A stretch of DNA of 64,000 nucleotides from Sialis fuliginosa (Eukaryota > Arthropoda > Insecta > Megaloptera > Sialidae): contig OY540819.1 of the NCBI GenBank assembly GCA_961205875.1, positions 7,442,501 through 7,506,500 on the forward strand, in the 5' to 3' direction. The position numbers and the translations under genes are program-made. The notes below the pieces were generated by a model, which ran no database searches, had not been told where the DNA came from, and was given only the letters and a program-made list of their open reading frames with translations. Shown in pieces: positions 36,201 through 48,569 of the stretch. Position 1 is the stretch's first letter, and the number at the start of each line of letters is the position of its first letter.

Positions 36201-37045
36201 TCTTCAAAAAAATATATAAATATTTTTAATACAACCCTGATAAGACAAAAAATAAAAGATAAATAGAATTAAATATTTTTTATTCATCACAAAAATAGTT
36301 CCATTGAAATACATAGGTATTTTCTACTATTTTCATATCGAAATAAACGTCAATTCAATAAGTTAAAAATTATTGCATGCAAAAAAGAAACAAACTGGAT
36401 ATTTCTCGTTTATTTTTTAATAAACTGACGAATATAAATTATGTAAATAACACAAGTTTTGTGAATAAACTCAGTGTACTGTGTTAATGACTTTTTCATA
36501 AATAACCCTATCGAGGTTCCTGCGTAAAATATATAACGGGACACAGTCATTTGGCAATCGCTATATTTTTTTCTAATTACCTTTACGAAAATACACATGT
36601 GCATGATTACGTGTATACAAAACAAAATTCTATATAATATTATAAAAGATTATATTTTGAAGTGGTGCAGCAAGTTCTGTTATCTCTTTGAATCTTGAAT
36701 TTCTATTAGAATTTTTCAATTAATAGTAAAAATGATATTTCAAATATTATATTTTACTTAATTATTAAAATTTAAATATTATAGTGCTTGAATAAGAATA
36801 AATTTTTATCATAATTTTGACTTTTCGATAATAACAAAAATAAACGATTTAAAAAAACATCTGTAAATTCACAGTGCTTCTTCGTGCTAAGTTCACCAAA
36901 GGTAGTTAAACAATTTAAATAATAACTGATAGTGTTAAGATAAATAGCCTGGCATTGGTTAATCATTTAATTTTTATACAATTTTACTAAAAAATATTAG
37001 TTCGAAATTTTTCATAAGACTCACCTGATTATTTTTTCGTATATT
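33221..37045. other. long AT-rich stretch with two CGAAACGTT relics
   Basis: No gene. At 33931-33960 CAACGTTTCGCTACACAATG, and at 34421-34455 GTAATGATTGACGAAACGTT, look like decayed relatives of the hammerhead-like sequence at 32995-33172. A short hairpin AATGCTAATTTTAGCATT lies at 33804-33821. The frame at 34098-34373 (minus) is F/Y/S-rich without signals. Confidence 0.45.
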
Positions 37046-37281
37046 TTTAATTTTTTGACAATTTCAATCTAAATCTAAATAAAACGACAAAATGACATTT
37101 TTTTTGTCAAAGAAAATATCAGTTTAAAAAAACACGATATCTTTGTAAGGGAATATTTTTATAGATATCATAGAAAATTGAATGCTTTACAAAAAAGATT
37201 CTATAAAATTTTCACGTAATATGTGTCGTTCTTAAGATATCTTGAAAAAATAAATATTTTGGGATATCACTCCTCCCCCTT
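37046..37281 (+). repeat. dispersed repeat, copy 2
   Basis: Diverged copy of 12541-12809, from AATTTTTTGACAATTTCAAT to CCTCCCCCTT, shorter by several small deletions. It ends at the C-rich run, after which the copies diverge. No coding signal. Confidence 0.65.
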
Positions 37282-38248
37282 ATATAATAATAAGTTCATA
37301 GATATATATCTACAATAGTCTGACCAGATATTCCATCTTGCTTTTAATTGGACAGTTCCGCTTTAAGATACGTTATTCTGTTTCCCATAATTTCACAAAA
37401 GTGCCGCCTTTAAAAAAAACGCCAAATTAACTTTTCGCATGACACTAATTGAAATATTTTGTATAGAATATTGTACCTATAGTGGATTCCGTTTATTTGA
37501 AACACCAGCATCGTTAACAAAGCTTAAACTTTCGTTTGGTTGAGTCAAAATATTTTATTAATTATTAAATCTAAAGTATCTACTAAAATCTATTACCATA
37601 GCCTAACAACTTATTTAGATAATTAATAAAAACATTTGCATATATTATAATTATCTCTACTTACACCAAACAAAATATTGACTTTTCTCCCCAAAAAGCG
37701 CTTTATAAATATCATAGTAACATGGATAGGAGTTGTTCAGTTCATTCCGCTTCTAGTTACGTTAAATTTAATTTGTAAACTGCATTTTACAGTTTTTTTA
37801 ATTTTTATATGCAGATACGTTTAACTGCAATGCCGTCAATTTGCATCGTATATATTTAAAATACTCAAAAAAATTATCCAATCAATTTGTAGAAAATTTA
37901 AATAAAATATATAGTTTATTGACTTAAAAAACTGAATGTATAATATGTATATAATGTTTAGTAATAAATGATATATAATGTAATATATTTTAGTTGGAAT
38001 TTTGATTAATCAAAATTGTCACGAACGTGCGTTGAATTTCATAAAATGCTCAGTTTAAAATATTTTTCGTGTATAAAATATTATGCAAAAATATATTAAA
38101 ACGGTTGTTGTTTCATTTATATATTCTATTTGGTGAGCCATTTTTATTGAATGTATTCTAATGAATTCTCTTCATCGATATTTTATGTACAAAAATATAA
38201 TAGGATTATTTTATATAAAACTCCTTGTGATGTAAATATTATCTATTA
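37282..38248. other. AT-rich non-coding stretch
   Basis: No gene or repeat recognised. Confidence 0.5.
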
Positions 38249-38667
38249 CAGCGGTATTCAACTTGTATTCCGCAGAACTCTTCAAGAAAAAATTCAATCG
38301 GATTTACAAAAAGCTTTTTCGAAATATTTTCCTTCTCATTGTCAGTCGGAAAATTTTACCTGGGTTTAGAATTCCTTTATTGAATGATAACTCATTGATA
38401 TATCAACTGACTTCACATTGAATACAATATTTTTTTATGTTGGCAACATGAATATTTGCTTCAAATTTTAAATCAATATCCTGAGATTGTTAAACAAACT
38501 ATAAAATATTTATTTGTATTTTCTAAGAAATATTTCTCTTTTTATACTGAAACAAAAACAGATGTATGTAGAATATGTCATTTGCTTGTATAAAAGCGTC
38601 TAGGGATCCTAGAATAATACTATCAGCTCGAAAGATTTCAAAGGCCTCGGAAGATTGAATATCACTG
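38249..38667. mobile_element. hAT-like MITE, old copy
   Basis: 419 bp. Left end CAGCGGTATTCAACTTGTA and right end (reverse strand) CAGTGATATTCAATCTTCC match at most of the first 16 bases; CAGYGGTTCTCAAC is a familiar hAT terminus, followed as usual by a CCGCAGAACTCTTC-like block. Flanks ATCTATTA and TTCTAGCA agree at 5 of 8 and share TCTA, the known target core of Charlie-type hATs. The plus frame at 38151-38369 crosses the left end and is not a gene. Confidence 0.6.
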
Positions 38668-40949
38668 TTCTAGCATATTATTAAATTTTTCGAATAAATA
38701 TGTAATCTCAATCATTTTTAAGATTTTTGTAAAACAACAAAAATGTACAATATAATAGAGTATCCAATTAAAATCCAATCATTTTTTTTCAATAATAACC
38801 TTAACAATCTCTTTAATAGATGTTTGATATTGCAAGATCAAACTGATACCACCTTTTTAAATATCATCTCGAATTACCAGCCTCCGAGCAATGACATTTA
38901 AAAAGCTCCGGGAAATGAAAGCTGTTTACATTAAAATAGGTAGATATATATTGATTGTCATATCCAAGGTTATACTAGTACGTATGTATATTTGTATATA
39001 TGTATGTATGTATGTATAATATATATTTATATGTATGAAGTAGTTGACAAAAGTTTGAGAAGTTTGAATCTTCTGAACGTTTATTTATATGTAGGAAAAC
39101 GTTATCGTGATTGAGATGGAGCTTTCCGCGATCAACACTGAATTAATGAAATTTTTAATTGCTTTTTTTTATTTGTAGGTGATATATTATTTTGTTATAC
39201 AATAATTAATAATCTATTTTTTAATACTGCCCTGCTAAGCACAAATGGGGTATCTGCATTTATTTTTAAATTGTTGGCCTGCATTTAATATTTGCTAAAA
39301 ATTATAAATTAAGATTTAAATCATAAATGTGATAGAATGAATATTTTCTATTAATAAGTAGTTAAAAAATTTTTAGATTTGTAAAACCACTTGATTTTAC
39401 TAAGCCACTATATTGTAACTACTCTTTACTTAAACAAAATTATTGTTCATTTGCGTGAAATCTGTTTTCGTTCATGTGTAATTATGTTTCATAAGTGTGA
39501 AATCATATTGTAAAAGGTATAGATCAAATAAAACCGTGTTAGTGGGTAAATTGGCGACAGCGCCATCGTAAACCGATGTGAAGGTAGCGTGACAATTGAA
39601 ATATTGTACGTAGATCTAAAACGAGGTAATTAAAAACTCCGTAACTCGCGATATAATTGTACAATCAACGTTTCGTCAAACATTACAGTTATTCAAATAA
39701 TACAAGAATTCTCACATTTAACAAATGTAGACACCACTAATATCTGATTAAGTAAAAATAATATCAGAAGCCTTTAAAATTATCTATGTATAAGCGATTT
39801 TTTTGGCTTCCTTAGTGATTTCTATAGATATTATACAATATTAGTATTTGATTGATAAACCACATTTTTCAACATGTTACAATAATATGTTGCATGTTGA
39901 AAAATAATAAAAAATTTAATAAATTTATGAACAATGTCTTTATAGGATTATGGAATATCATAAAGTACAAATATTTACAACCAAACGATATCCCCATAAA
40001 AGTAATTATATATTCAAAACTGTATCTATAAAGTTTTTAATCGATTCTTCAGTGGGTTTTTATTTTAAACGAATTAAAATAATTACATTTTTATTTATAT
40101 TCTTACCAGACAGATGATAACTTCGATACACAATCACAGAATTTCAATAAAACACAACTGTTGGCACCACTAATTTTAAATTATAGACGGCTGGTAAAGG
40201 ACGGAACTATATATACATTTGTTTTTAATTTCGATGTGTTTTAGATCTGAAATTATATTTTATATACATTACCATTGTTTTTATCTACTGTTTCAATTTA
40301 TAAGATATCACATAATAAAATTTGATTAATCGGTATTTTTACAACGTCATTTTACACGAGTAGGTTAATCGATTATTTTTAGAACGACCAGATCAATGTT
40401 TAGATACAAAATATATTTATAGATTTATTTTCACAGTAGTAAACACGTGGCACGCGTGCCTTTATACACACGTGGTTTCTGATTTTTTAATTGTATTTAA
40501 TTATATATGATATGTTACATGTTAAATAAAATTTAATTTGAAAGAATCCGTCTCTGGTTTTAATGACTTGAGAACACAACATTAAAATAAGTAATTATAA
40601 ATAACTACAAGAATTTCAATCAAGAACTAACAGCTTGAAAACACTCAACTTTGTATAAATCAAAATATAAAAATACTATAGATTAGATTTGTGTTATGCT
40701 TTAAAACCCTTTGACTCTATGCCAAAGGCATTTATAAACGAATTTGTAGGAATAGTATTGATTATTCAAAAGTTCATTTCATACGTCAAATATATCTAAA
40801 TGTTACAGTGAAATAATTAGCATTGTGAAAAGAATAAAAGCACAATAGAAGATATTTTTGTAGATTTTATATTACCTATTTCAATTCTTTGGAGCTATAG
40901 GTACCTATATAATGATTAATATATATTTTTTCAGCATTTTTTTGTTATC
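38668..40949. other. AT-rich stretch with small repeats
   Basis: No gene. It holds a TATG microsatellite at about 38996-39017, a CAACGTTTCG relic at 39664-39700 of the kind seen at 33931, a hairpin TTTTTCAACATG/CATGTTGAAAAA (39865-39904), and a GC-rich palindromic cluster (separate entry). Confidence 0.5.
40441..40478. repeat. nested palindromes with CACGTG motifs
   Basis: Between AAACACGTGG and CACACGTGGTTT, themselves inverted, lies the perfect 12-bp palindrome GGCACGCGTGCC. Two CACGTG E-boxes are present. No gene or transposon end adjoins. May be a regulatory cluster or a chance palindrome. Confidence 0.4.
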
Positions 40950-41491
40950 TATAAGGTACTAGCACCAGTTATGGCCGCTATAAGAGCAAGGTTTACTGTT
41001 TTTGTGATTGGTGGGCTTCTTTTTTGTAATTTTAATGAACTCATGTTACTAATAAAACAAGTAACTATTTATTTAATCAATTTAATTACCAAAGTCCGCA
41101 AATATAGTTTGTTTTTTAAATTAAAGCTTTTTATATTGTTAAAATTTTTTCTCTAGTAATGGATAAAGTAAAACCAGTAATGGGCACGCTGTGATTGACA
41201 CTTACAAATGATTACAAAATGATAAGTACTACGACACAAGAGATATAAAAGTTGCTATGATAAGATAATAATTAATATATAAATTATACTAACAATTAGT
41301 TTAATGTTCACCATTTTGACACCTATTTGCCGATTGTCATCAAATCACGATGTAAGACAGTTAAATCTATATAGATTAATTTTCAGAAATGGTAGTAAAC
41401 AAATATTAACAATTATTTCTAATTTAGTGCATTTAATTTAAAAATAACCATTACCGGAGATATATCAAACACTGGTGCCAGTAATCTTATA
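40950..41491. mobile_element. TATAAGG-family MITE, copy 2 (longest)
   Basis: 542 bp from TATAAGGTACTAGCACCAGT to ACTGGTGCCAGTAATCTTATA. It retains about 60 bp near 41015-41080 that the copy at 932 lacks, including GAACTCATGTTACTAATAAA. The 61-codon plus frame at 40971-41156 lies inside and is disrupted in the other copies, so it is not a conserved gene. Confidence 0.8.
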
Positions 41492-42303
41492 TTAATACGT
41501 GAAAATAATGCAGCACAAATAGAAATTGACAATGATAGGTTAGATACTGTGCCAAAGATGTGCACAAAAAAATCATGTGTGTATTGGTTGAATTTCGACC
41601 ATAGGCGATACTAGTTAATTTTTTCTATATTGTTACAGCAAGTAAGTAAGAAAACATAAATAGATAAAATATAGAATAGTAGTTAATTTTTGTTTTAATA
41701 AGTTTTAGAACCAGTAGCGGTAAAAAGAGCGCATGAATTAATAAAAGACAAAGAACTTCTGATCCAGAGAAAGGGAGTTGAAACCGTGAAAAATACTACT
41801 TTAGAAAACACAGTCAGAGCAATATAACTGTCAGAAAATTTTCCTTACTCTCTTTATAAACATATAGTTGCTATGAGTTTTGAATGACTCATACGCATTC
41901 GAAAATAAAATAAAAACGGCGCCTAATTTCACGTCACAAATAAATTCAACTGGAAGCTGTCCTTATTTAAATAAAGTTGGTTTCAGAAACGTACGAGGAA
42001 GTAGTAAATATGTTTGTAATTGTGTTATAGAGTGTCATAAATAAGAAACATTTTAGACAAAACAAAAATATACTGTATTTTTTAAATTGAATTATTAGTT
42101 CATTCGCACTCTGTCTGTTCTGATTTATTTATTACAAACAGATATTTTATTTTTATAATTTTCGATCAACATCAGGGTCAGTGTTATAATGGAGACGTGA
42201 AATAGAAACCTAAAACATTGTATTTTAAAAGTTTTTCCACTGTTTCGAATATTCATTGGTTTTAAAATGTAAAAATATATTAAGATATATATAGACGTCA
42301 TCA
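41492..42303. other. AT-rich non-coding stretch
   Basis: No gene or recognised repeat before the hAT-like end at 42304. Confidence 0.5.
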
Positions 42304-42385
42304 TCAGTACCGGCTTTAGGGGGGGGGGAATCAGGGCGACCGCCCGGGGCGCCAGGCCAGGTGGGGCGGCGTACAATGGAGCATA
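42304..42385 (+). mobile_element. solo hAT-like terminus with G run
   Basis: CAGTACCGGCTTTAGG followed by a run of ten or more G, then a block dense in GCCC and GGCGCC. CAGTRCCGGCTTTAGGG is a frequent hAT-type end. No inverted partner was found within several kb to the right, so this is an isolated end or the partner has decayed. The minus frame 42125-42391 translates this GC-rich block and is not a gene. Confidence 0.5.
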
Positions 42386-44205
42386 AGTCATTTTTTTGGT
42401 TCAAATCAGTGTACAGGCGTTAATTTTTGAGTAAACTTTTTTTTTATCTTTAAATTTTTTGTCGATCAGTTAAACCCGATTAAGCAATAAATATAGCTAA
42501 ATATAAACAATGTTAATTTGTAAAAAAAATCGATTATTTGATAGCTGCTAATTAACAAATACTTTTTTATCAATTTTAATTTGTTCATAGTAGGGGAAGG
42601 AGGTCTCGACGATCTTAGGGCATTTGATAGTCTTATAATGAATGATGTAAGCTATATTTTTTTAAAAAGTTTGAGTCTGTAGGATCGCGCCAAGCTGAGA
42701 TATGAATTATTCAACTTTTTTGTTAATTTATCAATTTTAATTGACATTTTTTAACATCTTTTTAGGGGGAGAGAAGGCGGAAAAATAAATCTCGCCCTGG
42801 TGATCAGTATATTTTCTTTTTTATAATGCTTGTTTATACAGTTTTTTGGGAAACGTAATTTTCAGTAAAAAATAAGTCTCGGAAAAAAACTCCGCACCAC
42901 AACGCAAAAAAGAAAAAATAGTTTTTTCACATTGAACGTCTTACTATTTTTTTTTAAATTAACTTTTATGTAAATTAAAATCCGCACGAGTTACAGTGAA
43001 CGTGTTAACTAGGATAAGAGTATACCATTATTATATGAATCCTTAAAGAACTTTTCCATTAGTAATTAAAAGGTTTTGTTCACTTTTCATTACTCTGGAC
43101 AATACAACCGCTATTGTGAGATACAATACACATTGCACATTTTAATTTACAAAATTGTAGTAATTTTTATGACAGTTTTCACATCGTACATGTCAAAAGC
43201 AACATAGTTGTTTATTGAATTTGTATTTTCATGTTAATTAAATTGCTGTTCTAGCATTTATTGTGCTCTTTAAATGAGATTCAGAAAGTTATGTACCTAA
43301 AGTAAAATAATTTAAAATTGAATTTTTATAAATTAAAAAGTAAAATACATTTTGAGTGTAATAAGAATAAATATAGTAGAAAAAGTTTAAACCAAATGTA
43401 GATTTGACACGTTCAGCTTGTATCGATTCGGCAAAAGCCGATTGTTTTATCTAATCTAGAATATCTAGTAGTTTTTTCTTGTTTTAATTAATGGTACTAT
43501 ATTTTTGAATATATTGATTGTAATTTCATGTTAATTCAAACATCTAATATGATAAATCAACGATATAACAAACTTATTAAAGGAAATAGATACCTGGTAT
43601 TGTGGAATGTTAATTAATTTTGAAATAACGTCCATAGTTTAACAATTATACCAAAAGTCCTATAAATAACGAATCAATTTCTTGTTGCAAGAACAACCTA
43701 ATTTATATAAATATTAATAAAATTAATGTATATTAAATTACAAACTTTGTTATATTTTAAAGCGTAGTGTATTTTAATGAATACTTATTCGGAGATAAGA
43801 GCCAAAATTTATATTTTTCGAGAAACTATATAAATTCTTAAGAAATTTAATTTTGAGAAGTTGATAACAGTATAATTGAAACTATTTTATTACTAATAAC
43901 AATATTCCGAAAAGATATAGAATAGTAGTCTATCTAAAATACTCTAAATAATTTCCAAATTCTTATCTGAAAAGTGTATATTTTTTCCGTTTATTCTTAT
44001 GTATAATAAATAAAGATATCAATTATTTAAAAAATTATGAATTTAAAAATTAATATCAAACAGTAAATTTTTATTAATTATTGATAATCTTTTATGAGAT
44101 ACCGAGATTCTCGACTAGACAAATAAAGTAAATAACTCTCGGTCTCATCTTGTCCGAATAGGCCGTCTCCATCTCGTTTCGTAATCTATACCGAGATGAA
44201 ATCTA
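42386..44205. other. AT-rich stretch, possible element interior and old MITE relic
   Basis: No gene. 42590-42800 has two G-rich islands that may be interior of the hAT-like element starting at 42304. 44095-44205 has repeated CTCG/CGAG words (GGTCTCATCTTGTCC, ATCTCGTTTCG) like the TAGGGCTGCAC family at 17881 but no clear end. Confidence 0.45.
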
Positions 44206-45051
44206 ACAAGGGGAAGCAACAGCACGGTTAATGAGAATTTCAATGAGCTTGTGGTATGTCAAACTAGAGCAAAAATAAAAAGACTCGTGTCCAACAATTT
44301 GATCTCATAGGCCTTAATTACAAAGATAATTAACTTTGAAAATGTGTGTATTCAATATAACCGCGTGTATTATGTTCGCTCGAAATATAAGTGTGTTGGC
44401 CCTACGGTCAACGCGCTGGCGTCTCGCCTAGTTTTAAGATTTTGATTTTAATTTTTATTTACAATTATTTTTTATTTTTTTGTACACATTACCTCTCCCA
44501 CTTGCGTAAAAATCGATAAATTAGATATAAATAAAACATATATTATTATTGACAATAGATGTTTGTGGTTTCTTTCAAGTTTGTTTTTTTATTAAAACTT
44601 TTCAATTTATTAATGAAAAACTAATGAGTTGTGTCAATAATAAATTAAATTTACTTTAAAACAAATTAATAATTATGTACTGGCGTATATATCAATATAT
44701 TCATTGTCAATAATAATATATGTTTTATTTATATCTAATTTATCGATTTTTACGCAAGTGGGAGAGGTAATGTGTACAAAAAAATAAAAAATAATTGTAA
44801 ATAAAAATTAAAATCAAAATCTTAAAACCAGGCGAGACGCCAGCGCGTTGACCGTACGGTCAACACACTTATATTTCGAGCGAACATAATACACGGTTAT
44901 ATTGCATACACAAATTTTCAAAGTTAATTATCTTTGTAATTAAGGCCTATGAGATCAAATTGTTGGACACGTGTCTTTTTATTTTTGCTCTAGTTTGACA
45001 TACCACAAGCTCATTGAAATTCTCATTAACCGTGCTGTTGCTTCCCCTTGT
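44206..45051. mobile_element. long-terminal-inverted-repeat element, 350-bp arms
   Basis: 846 bp. The left arm (44206-44556) starting ACAAGGGGAAGCAACAGCAC and the right arm (44703-45051) are inverted copies with only a few differences, around a unique 147-bp core. The arms hold a GC-rich block with GTCAACGCGCTGGCGTCTCG, and the right arm has the palindrome TGACCGTACGGTCA where the left has a variant. I could not find an exact target duplication. Arms this long are seen in Mutator-like and fold-back elements; the superfamily is left open. No transposase. Confidence 0.8.
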
Positions 45052-45315
45052 AAGTGAAATTTTCTCTTCTCAAGAAAAAAAAATTATCACGCAATAAAAT
45101 AATACACAATTAGAGAATTTTCCACATTAAATCTGTAGTTCATTAATTACTGTGCACGAGTATGTTATTATTTACACACAAACAACATAAATATAAAATC
45201 AGATAAATATTTTATTACTTCATAACTGTAATTCCGTGTTTATAATTGAGCAACCACTGAGCTTCCACCAAAACATATTCAATATGGGTTTTCTTTTTTG
45301 TACTAGACCGACCTT

Positions 45316-45545
45316 GGGTTGTATAAAGAAAAATTAATCATGATTAGTTAATCGACTATTTTCAAAACCATAATTATATTAACTCTCAACGTTAATTATG
45401 GTTATGGCAAATCTTCTAGAGTAAAAATAATCACAATTAATTAATCGTCTATAAACTAACCGTGATTAGATTTAAGAGTAACGTTAAATCATGGATTGAA
45501 AACAGACGATTAACTAATTGTGATTATTTTTGCTTTATGCAATCC
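45316..45545. mobile_element. GGRTTGYATAAAG MITE
   Basis: 230 bp. GGGTTGTATAAAGAAAAATT on the left faces, on the reverse strand, GGATTGCATAAAGCAAAAAT; arms continue through ATTAGTTAATCG for about 60 bp. A second internal inverted pair, AATCACAATTAATTAATCG (45429) and its reverse complement, gives a nested hairpin. No coding capacity, no target duplication evident. Confidence 0.65.
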
Positions 45546-45953
45546 ACTACGAGTCTATCTAAATAATCTGTAGACTAACATAACATTAACAAAACTAAAA
45601 TATTCTAGATAAAAATTCGTATACCATACAAGCAATTTATTTGAGATGTAATTCTATACAAGCAATGTAAATAGAATATAAAGTAAATATAAAAAAAAAC
45701 TCATAAATAAAGTATAAACATGTTTTTATTTGCTTGCTTTATTTAATTCTAATGATGTACGAGTATTGCACGTACACTTGCGGAAGCTGACATTTTATAT
45801 AAAGGAAATTTTTTAATTTATATCCTAAGAAGTGTTGCAAGAAATACTGTAAGCATATAAAATATTTTTATAGCATCTTATCCAGTTTTCTAAACAGAAG
45901 TGATTAACTCTATTTTAATGTTTATACTTGAGAAGAGCTGCACACGATACGAG

Positions 45954-47142
45954 CAGCGGTGAATTTACGTTAAGTGCCGCTCTGGGCAAAAAAAAATTGC
46001 TGCCCCTCTACCAAGGGAAAATATAATCTATTTTTACTTTCTTATACCATGTAATATGAAATCTACATATAGTATAAGTAAGTATAGTGAAACCGATTTT
46101 TTTTGAACTCCGGATTTTGATGGAATTATCTATTTTGACCTTCCCTGAATCCATTCTGACTATTTTCGCCATGATGTCTGTCTGTCTGTAAGCGCTGTAA
46201 CTCAAATACGACAAATCGTAGAAGGGTGAAATTTTATATTTAAGATTCATTTTTGTCTGAGAAGAAAACGTCCTATTTTTGAAAACGATCTTTCAACCGG
46301 ATACGGATGTTTACCTACGTCGATTTTTGAATTTTTCGAATTACTCTGAAACAGTGCGAAATAGAGAAAAATGGTCAAGTTAAAAAATGTAGGTAATATC
46401 TATATCTATAATTTATTTTCTATTCATTTTTTCGTAAAAACAAATTTTTGAAATAAAATTTTTTATTATAATTCAAATGGTTCATAACAGAGGAGAAATA
46501 TCTGCCATGAGTATCATGGGACTTTCTTATACGTATTACAGAGATTGAACACTGAACAGTGTGTGTGTTTTCCGTGGGTACCATGGGACTTTCTTATACG
46601 TAATACTGAGAGTGAACAGTGTAGGTGAATCTAAATAATTACATTAAAAAATTCTTTCTGGCTAAATCATAAATGTTGGAAAAAATGTATGGGGAATAAA
46701 TTATAGATAATAACATACTCGACATTTTTTATCTAAAACATTTTTTTTTATTTAAAAAATAATTTAAAAATCCAAAAATTTACTAGAGTAAACATCCGTT
46801 TTCAGTTATTACGTTAAAAAAATCACTTGTTATATAATGGAGAGAATAATAATACCTATTCATTTTGTTCTATCTTATTAGTTTGTTAGAAATGTTTTAA
46901 TAAACAAAGAATCACGTTTACAAATCACTGTTAGGATTACGTGGTTCCCAAGGCAGATATTTTATATAAGTTTCAGAATTATCATATGAACCGAGAAGTG
47001 ATAATTGTTTTTATCGGAGTAATTTTTTATATTCCTTTTGTGTATTAAACTAAAAAAGTTGTATTCTTCCGGAATTTACCGCCCCCTCAAAATTTTGCCG
47101 CCCTGGGTAGTAGCCCATGTTGCCCATGCCTATCCGTCACTG
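45954..47142. mobile_element. nested non-autonomous hAT element, 1189 bp
   Basis: Bounded by CAGCGGTGAAT and, on the reverse strand, CAGTGACGGAT, both decayed forms of CAGTGGCGGAT, a standard hAT terminus. A perfect 8-bp target duplication GATACGAG flanks it (45946-45953, 47143-47150). Subterminal GCCGCTCTGGGC and GCCGCCCTGGG blocks match in inverted order. The interior has a GTCTGTCTGTCTG tract at 46170 and a 40-bp direct repeat (46511-46550, 46578-46617). No transposase; the minus frame 46008-46250 is incidental. Confidence 0.85.
46511..46617 (+). repeat. 40-bp direct repeat inside the hAT element
   Basis: CATGGGACTTTCTTATACGT occurs at 46516 and again at 46583, followed in both by ATTACAGAGATTGAAC / AATACTGAGAGTGAAC and CAGTGT. 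Period 67 bp. Likely a small internal duplication of the host element. Confidence 0.8.
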
Positions 47143-47230
47143 GATACGAGACGAGAGTCAGGTAGAAGTCTCGTCTCATCTCGGTTTTTGTAACTGAAAT
47201 CTCTTCTTCTTCTCGATTTCGGATTTAAGA

Positions 47231-48569
47231 ATTTTTTATAAAAAATAAAATTTATTGGACAGCACTTTCACTTCGGAGATTAGAGGATAATGAAAATATA
47301 AGTAAAAACAAAACGACGTAATTTGAAGAGTCGTAACTCGAGGTATGACTGTATATGTTTACTTTAATATTTGTTATATGGAGTTCATTAAAATCAACAG
47401 CATTACGTTTAATAAAAGTATCGAATTATAAGTTGAAAGATATAAAATAGAAGAAAGAATTTTCAGGTTCAATATACATAAAAAAGCATTATTTATGGAA
47501 TAACCTAACTATAAGATTAAGTATAAGCAGCATTTTAGGCAATTTGTTAGTTTTATTATTAATTTACCAAGATATACTTGATTATAGAATTATTTTATAT
47601 ATTTACCAATAAATTGAAAAATATTATTCTTCCTTTTAATCGTACGAAAAATATGCTTATAAAAAGTACAACGAAATCAATAAATCTGTATAATTTGAAG
47701 TGATGTTTCTTTAGTTTGAGTTAATAAAAAAACTTTTTAAATTGTTCGTTGGTACTTAGCAGAATTAAAATAACAGAAAGAGTTATTTGTTTTTGTAACA
47801 TTTTTACAACACGGAGTAAAATATCATTCACAAAACTCACAGAAACAAACAAATAAGCAAAATAGATGGCAAGAATATATTCTTAACGGTGTCATGAAGT
47901 AGGTAAACCTTATAGAAAATTTTAAATTATTCTTTAAATCTGACCAATGAATGAAAAATATATGTAAAAAAAACTATACTAAATGTATAATTATTTACAA
48001 CACTATGTAAGCATGACTGGGCGATTTCCGTTGCAAAAGGAAATAAATAAATATTTATCCACGTTCCACGCACGCTATAAGCGGAGCGCGTGCCAATATG
48101 GCACTTGATTAATACCTGAACACATTTTTAATCAGAAAAATTAAAATATTCTATTCGTTATGAATGTTTCGACTAACATGTTTGTTTAAATTTTCAATGA
48201 AATTAATTCATGACGTATGAAATTTTCAGAAGTAAAAGCGACTTACTAATTAAAAAATAAATATTTTTATAAAAACAAGTTTTCAAGTTTATTGATGAAA
48301 AAAAAATTTATTTTTAAGAGATTTCCAATATAAAATGAAAATTAACAATTAAATAAGTTCTTCACTCAAATCTCTAAATGTCTATCAATTTGAACTACGG
48401 TATATATGGAAATCAATGATATTTTAGATACATGCAAATTTGTATTATTTTTTGCGATCCTTTCAGATTTCAACCATCAATATAGAATCCTAATTGCGAC
48501 AATTTTGGTGACATTAATATACTGTCTTTATACATTTCGAATTATGAAACAAATTCTATAACCCTGATG
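47231..48569. other. AT-rich non-coding stretch
   Basis: No gene. A short GC-rich patch at 48061-48105 contains GTGCCAATATGGCAC, a 15-base palindrome. Confidence 0.5.

Larger units (their letters stand above)
45935..47230. mobile_element. TAGGGCTGCAC-family element split by a hAT insertion
   Basis: GAGCTGCACACGATACGAG (to 45953) and, after removal of the hAT element and one copy of its duplication, ACGAGAGTCAGGTAGAAGTC (from 47151) join to give the left part of the MITE seen at 17881 (GCTGCACACGAAATAAGACG, AGAGTTAGTGAAAAGTC). The right limit is uncertain; no TAGGG-type right end was found. Confidence 0.55.

Noticed and set aside
40971..41156. 61-codon plus-strand frame
   Set aside because: Lies inside a TATAAGG-family MITE and is broken by a deletion of about 60 bp in the copy at 932-1440.
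42125..42391. 88-codon minus-strand frame with a Pro/Ala-rich start
   Set aside because: The start is a translation of the GC-rich hAT-like terminus and its G run; the remainder is A/T-rich filler.
46008..46250. 80-codon minus-strand frame
   Set aside because: Entirely within the nested hAT element, with a GTCTGTCTGTCTG tract; no transposase motif.
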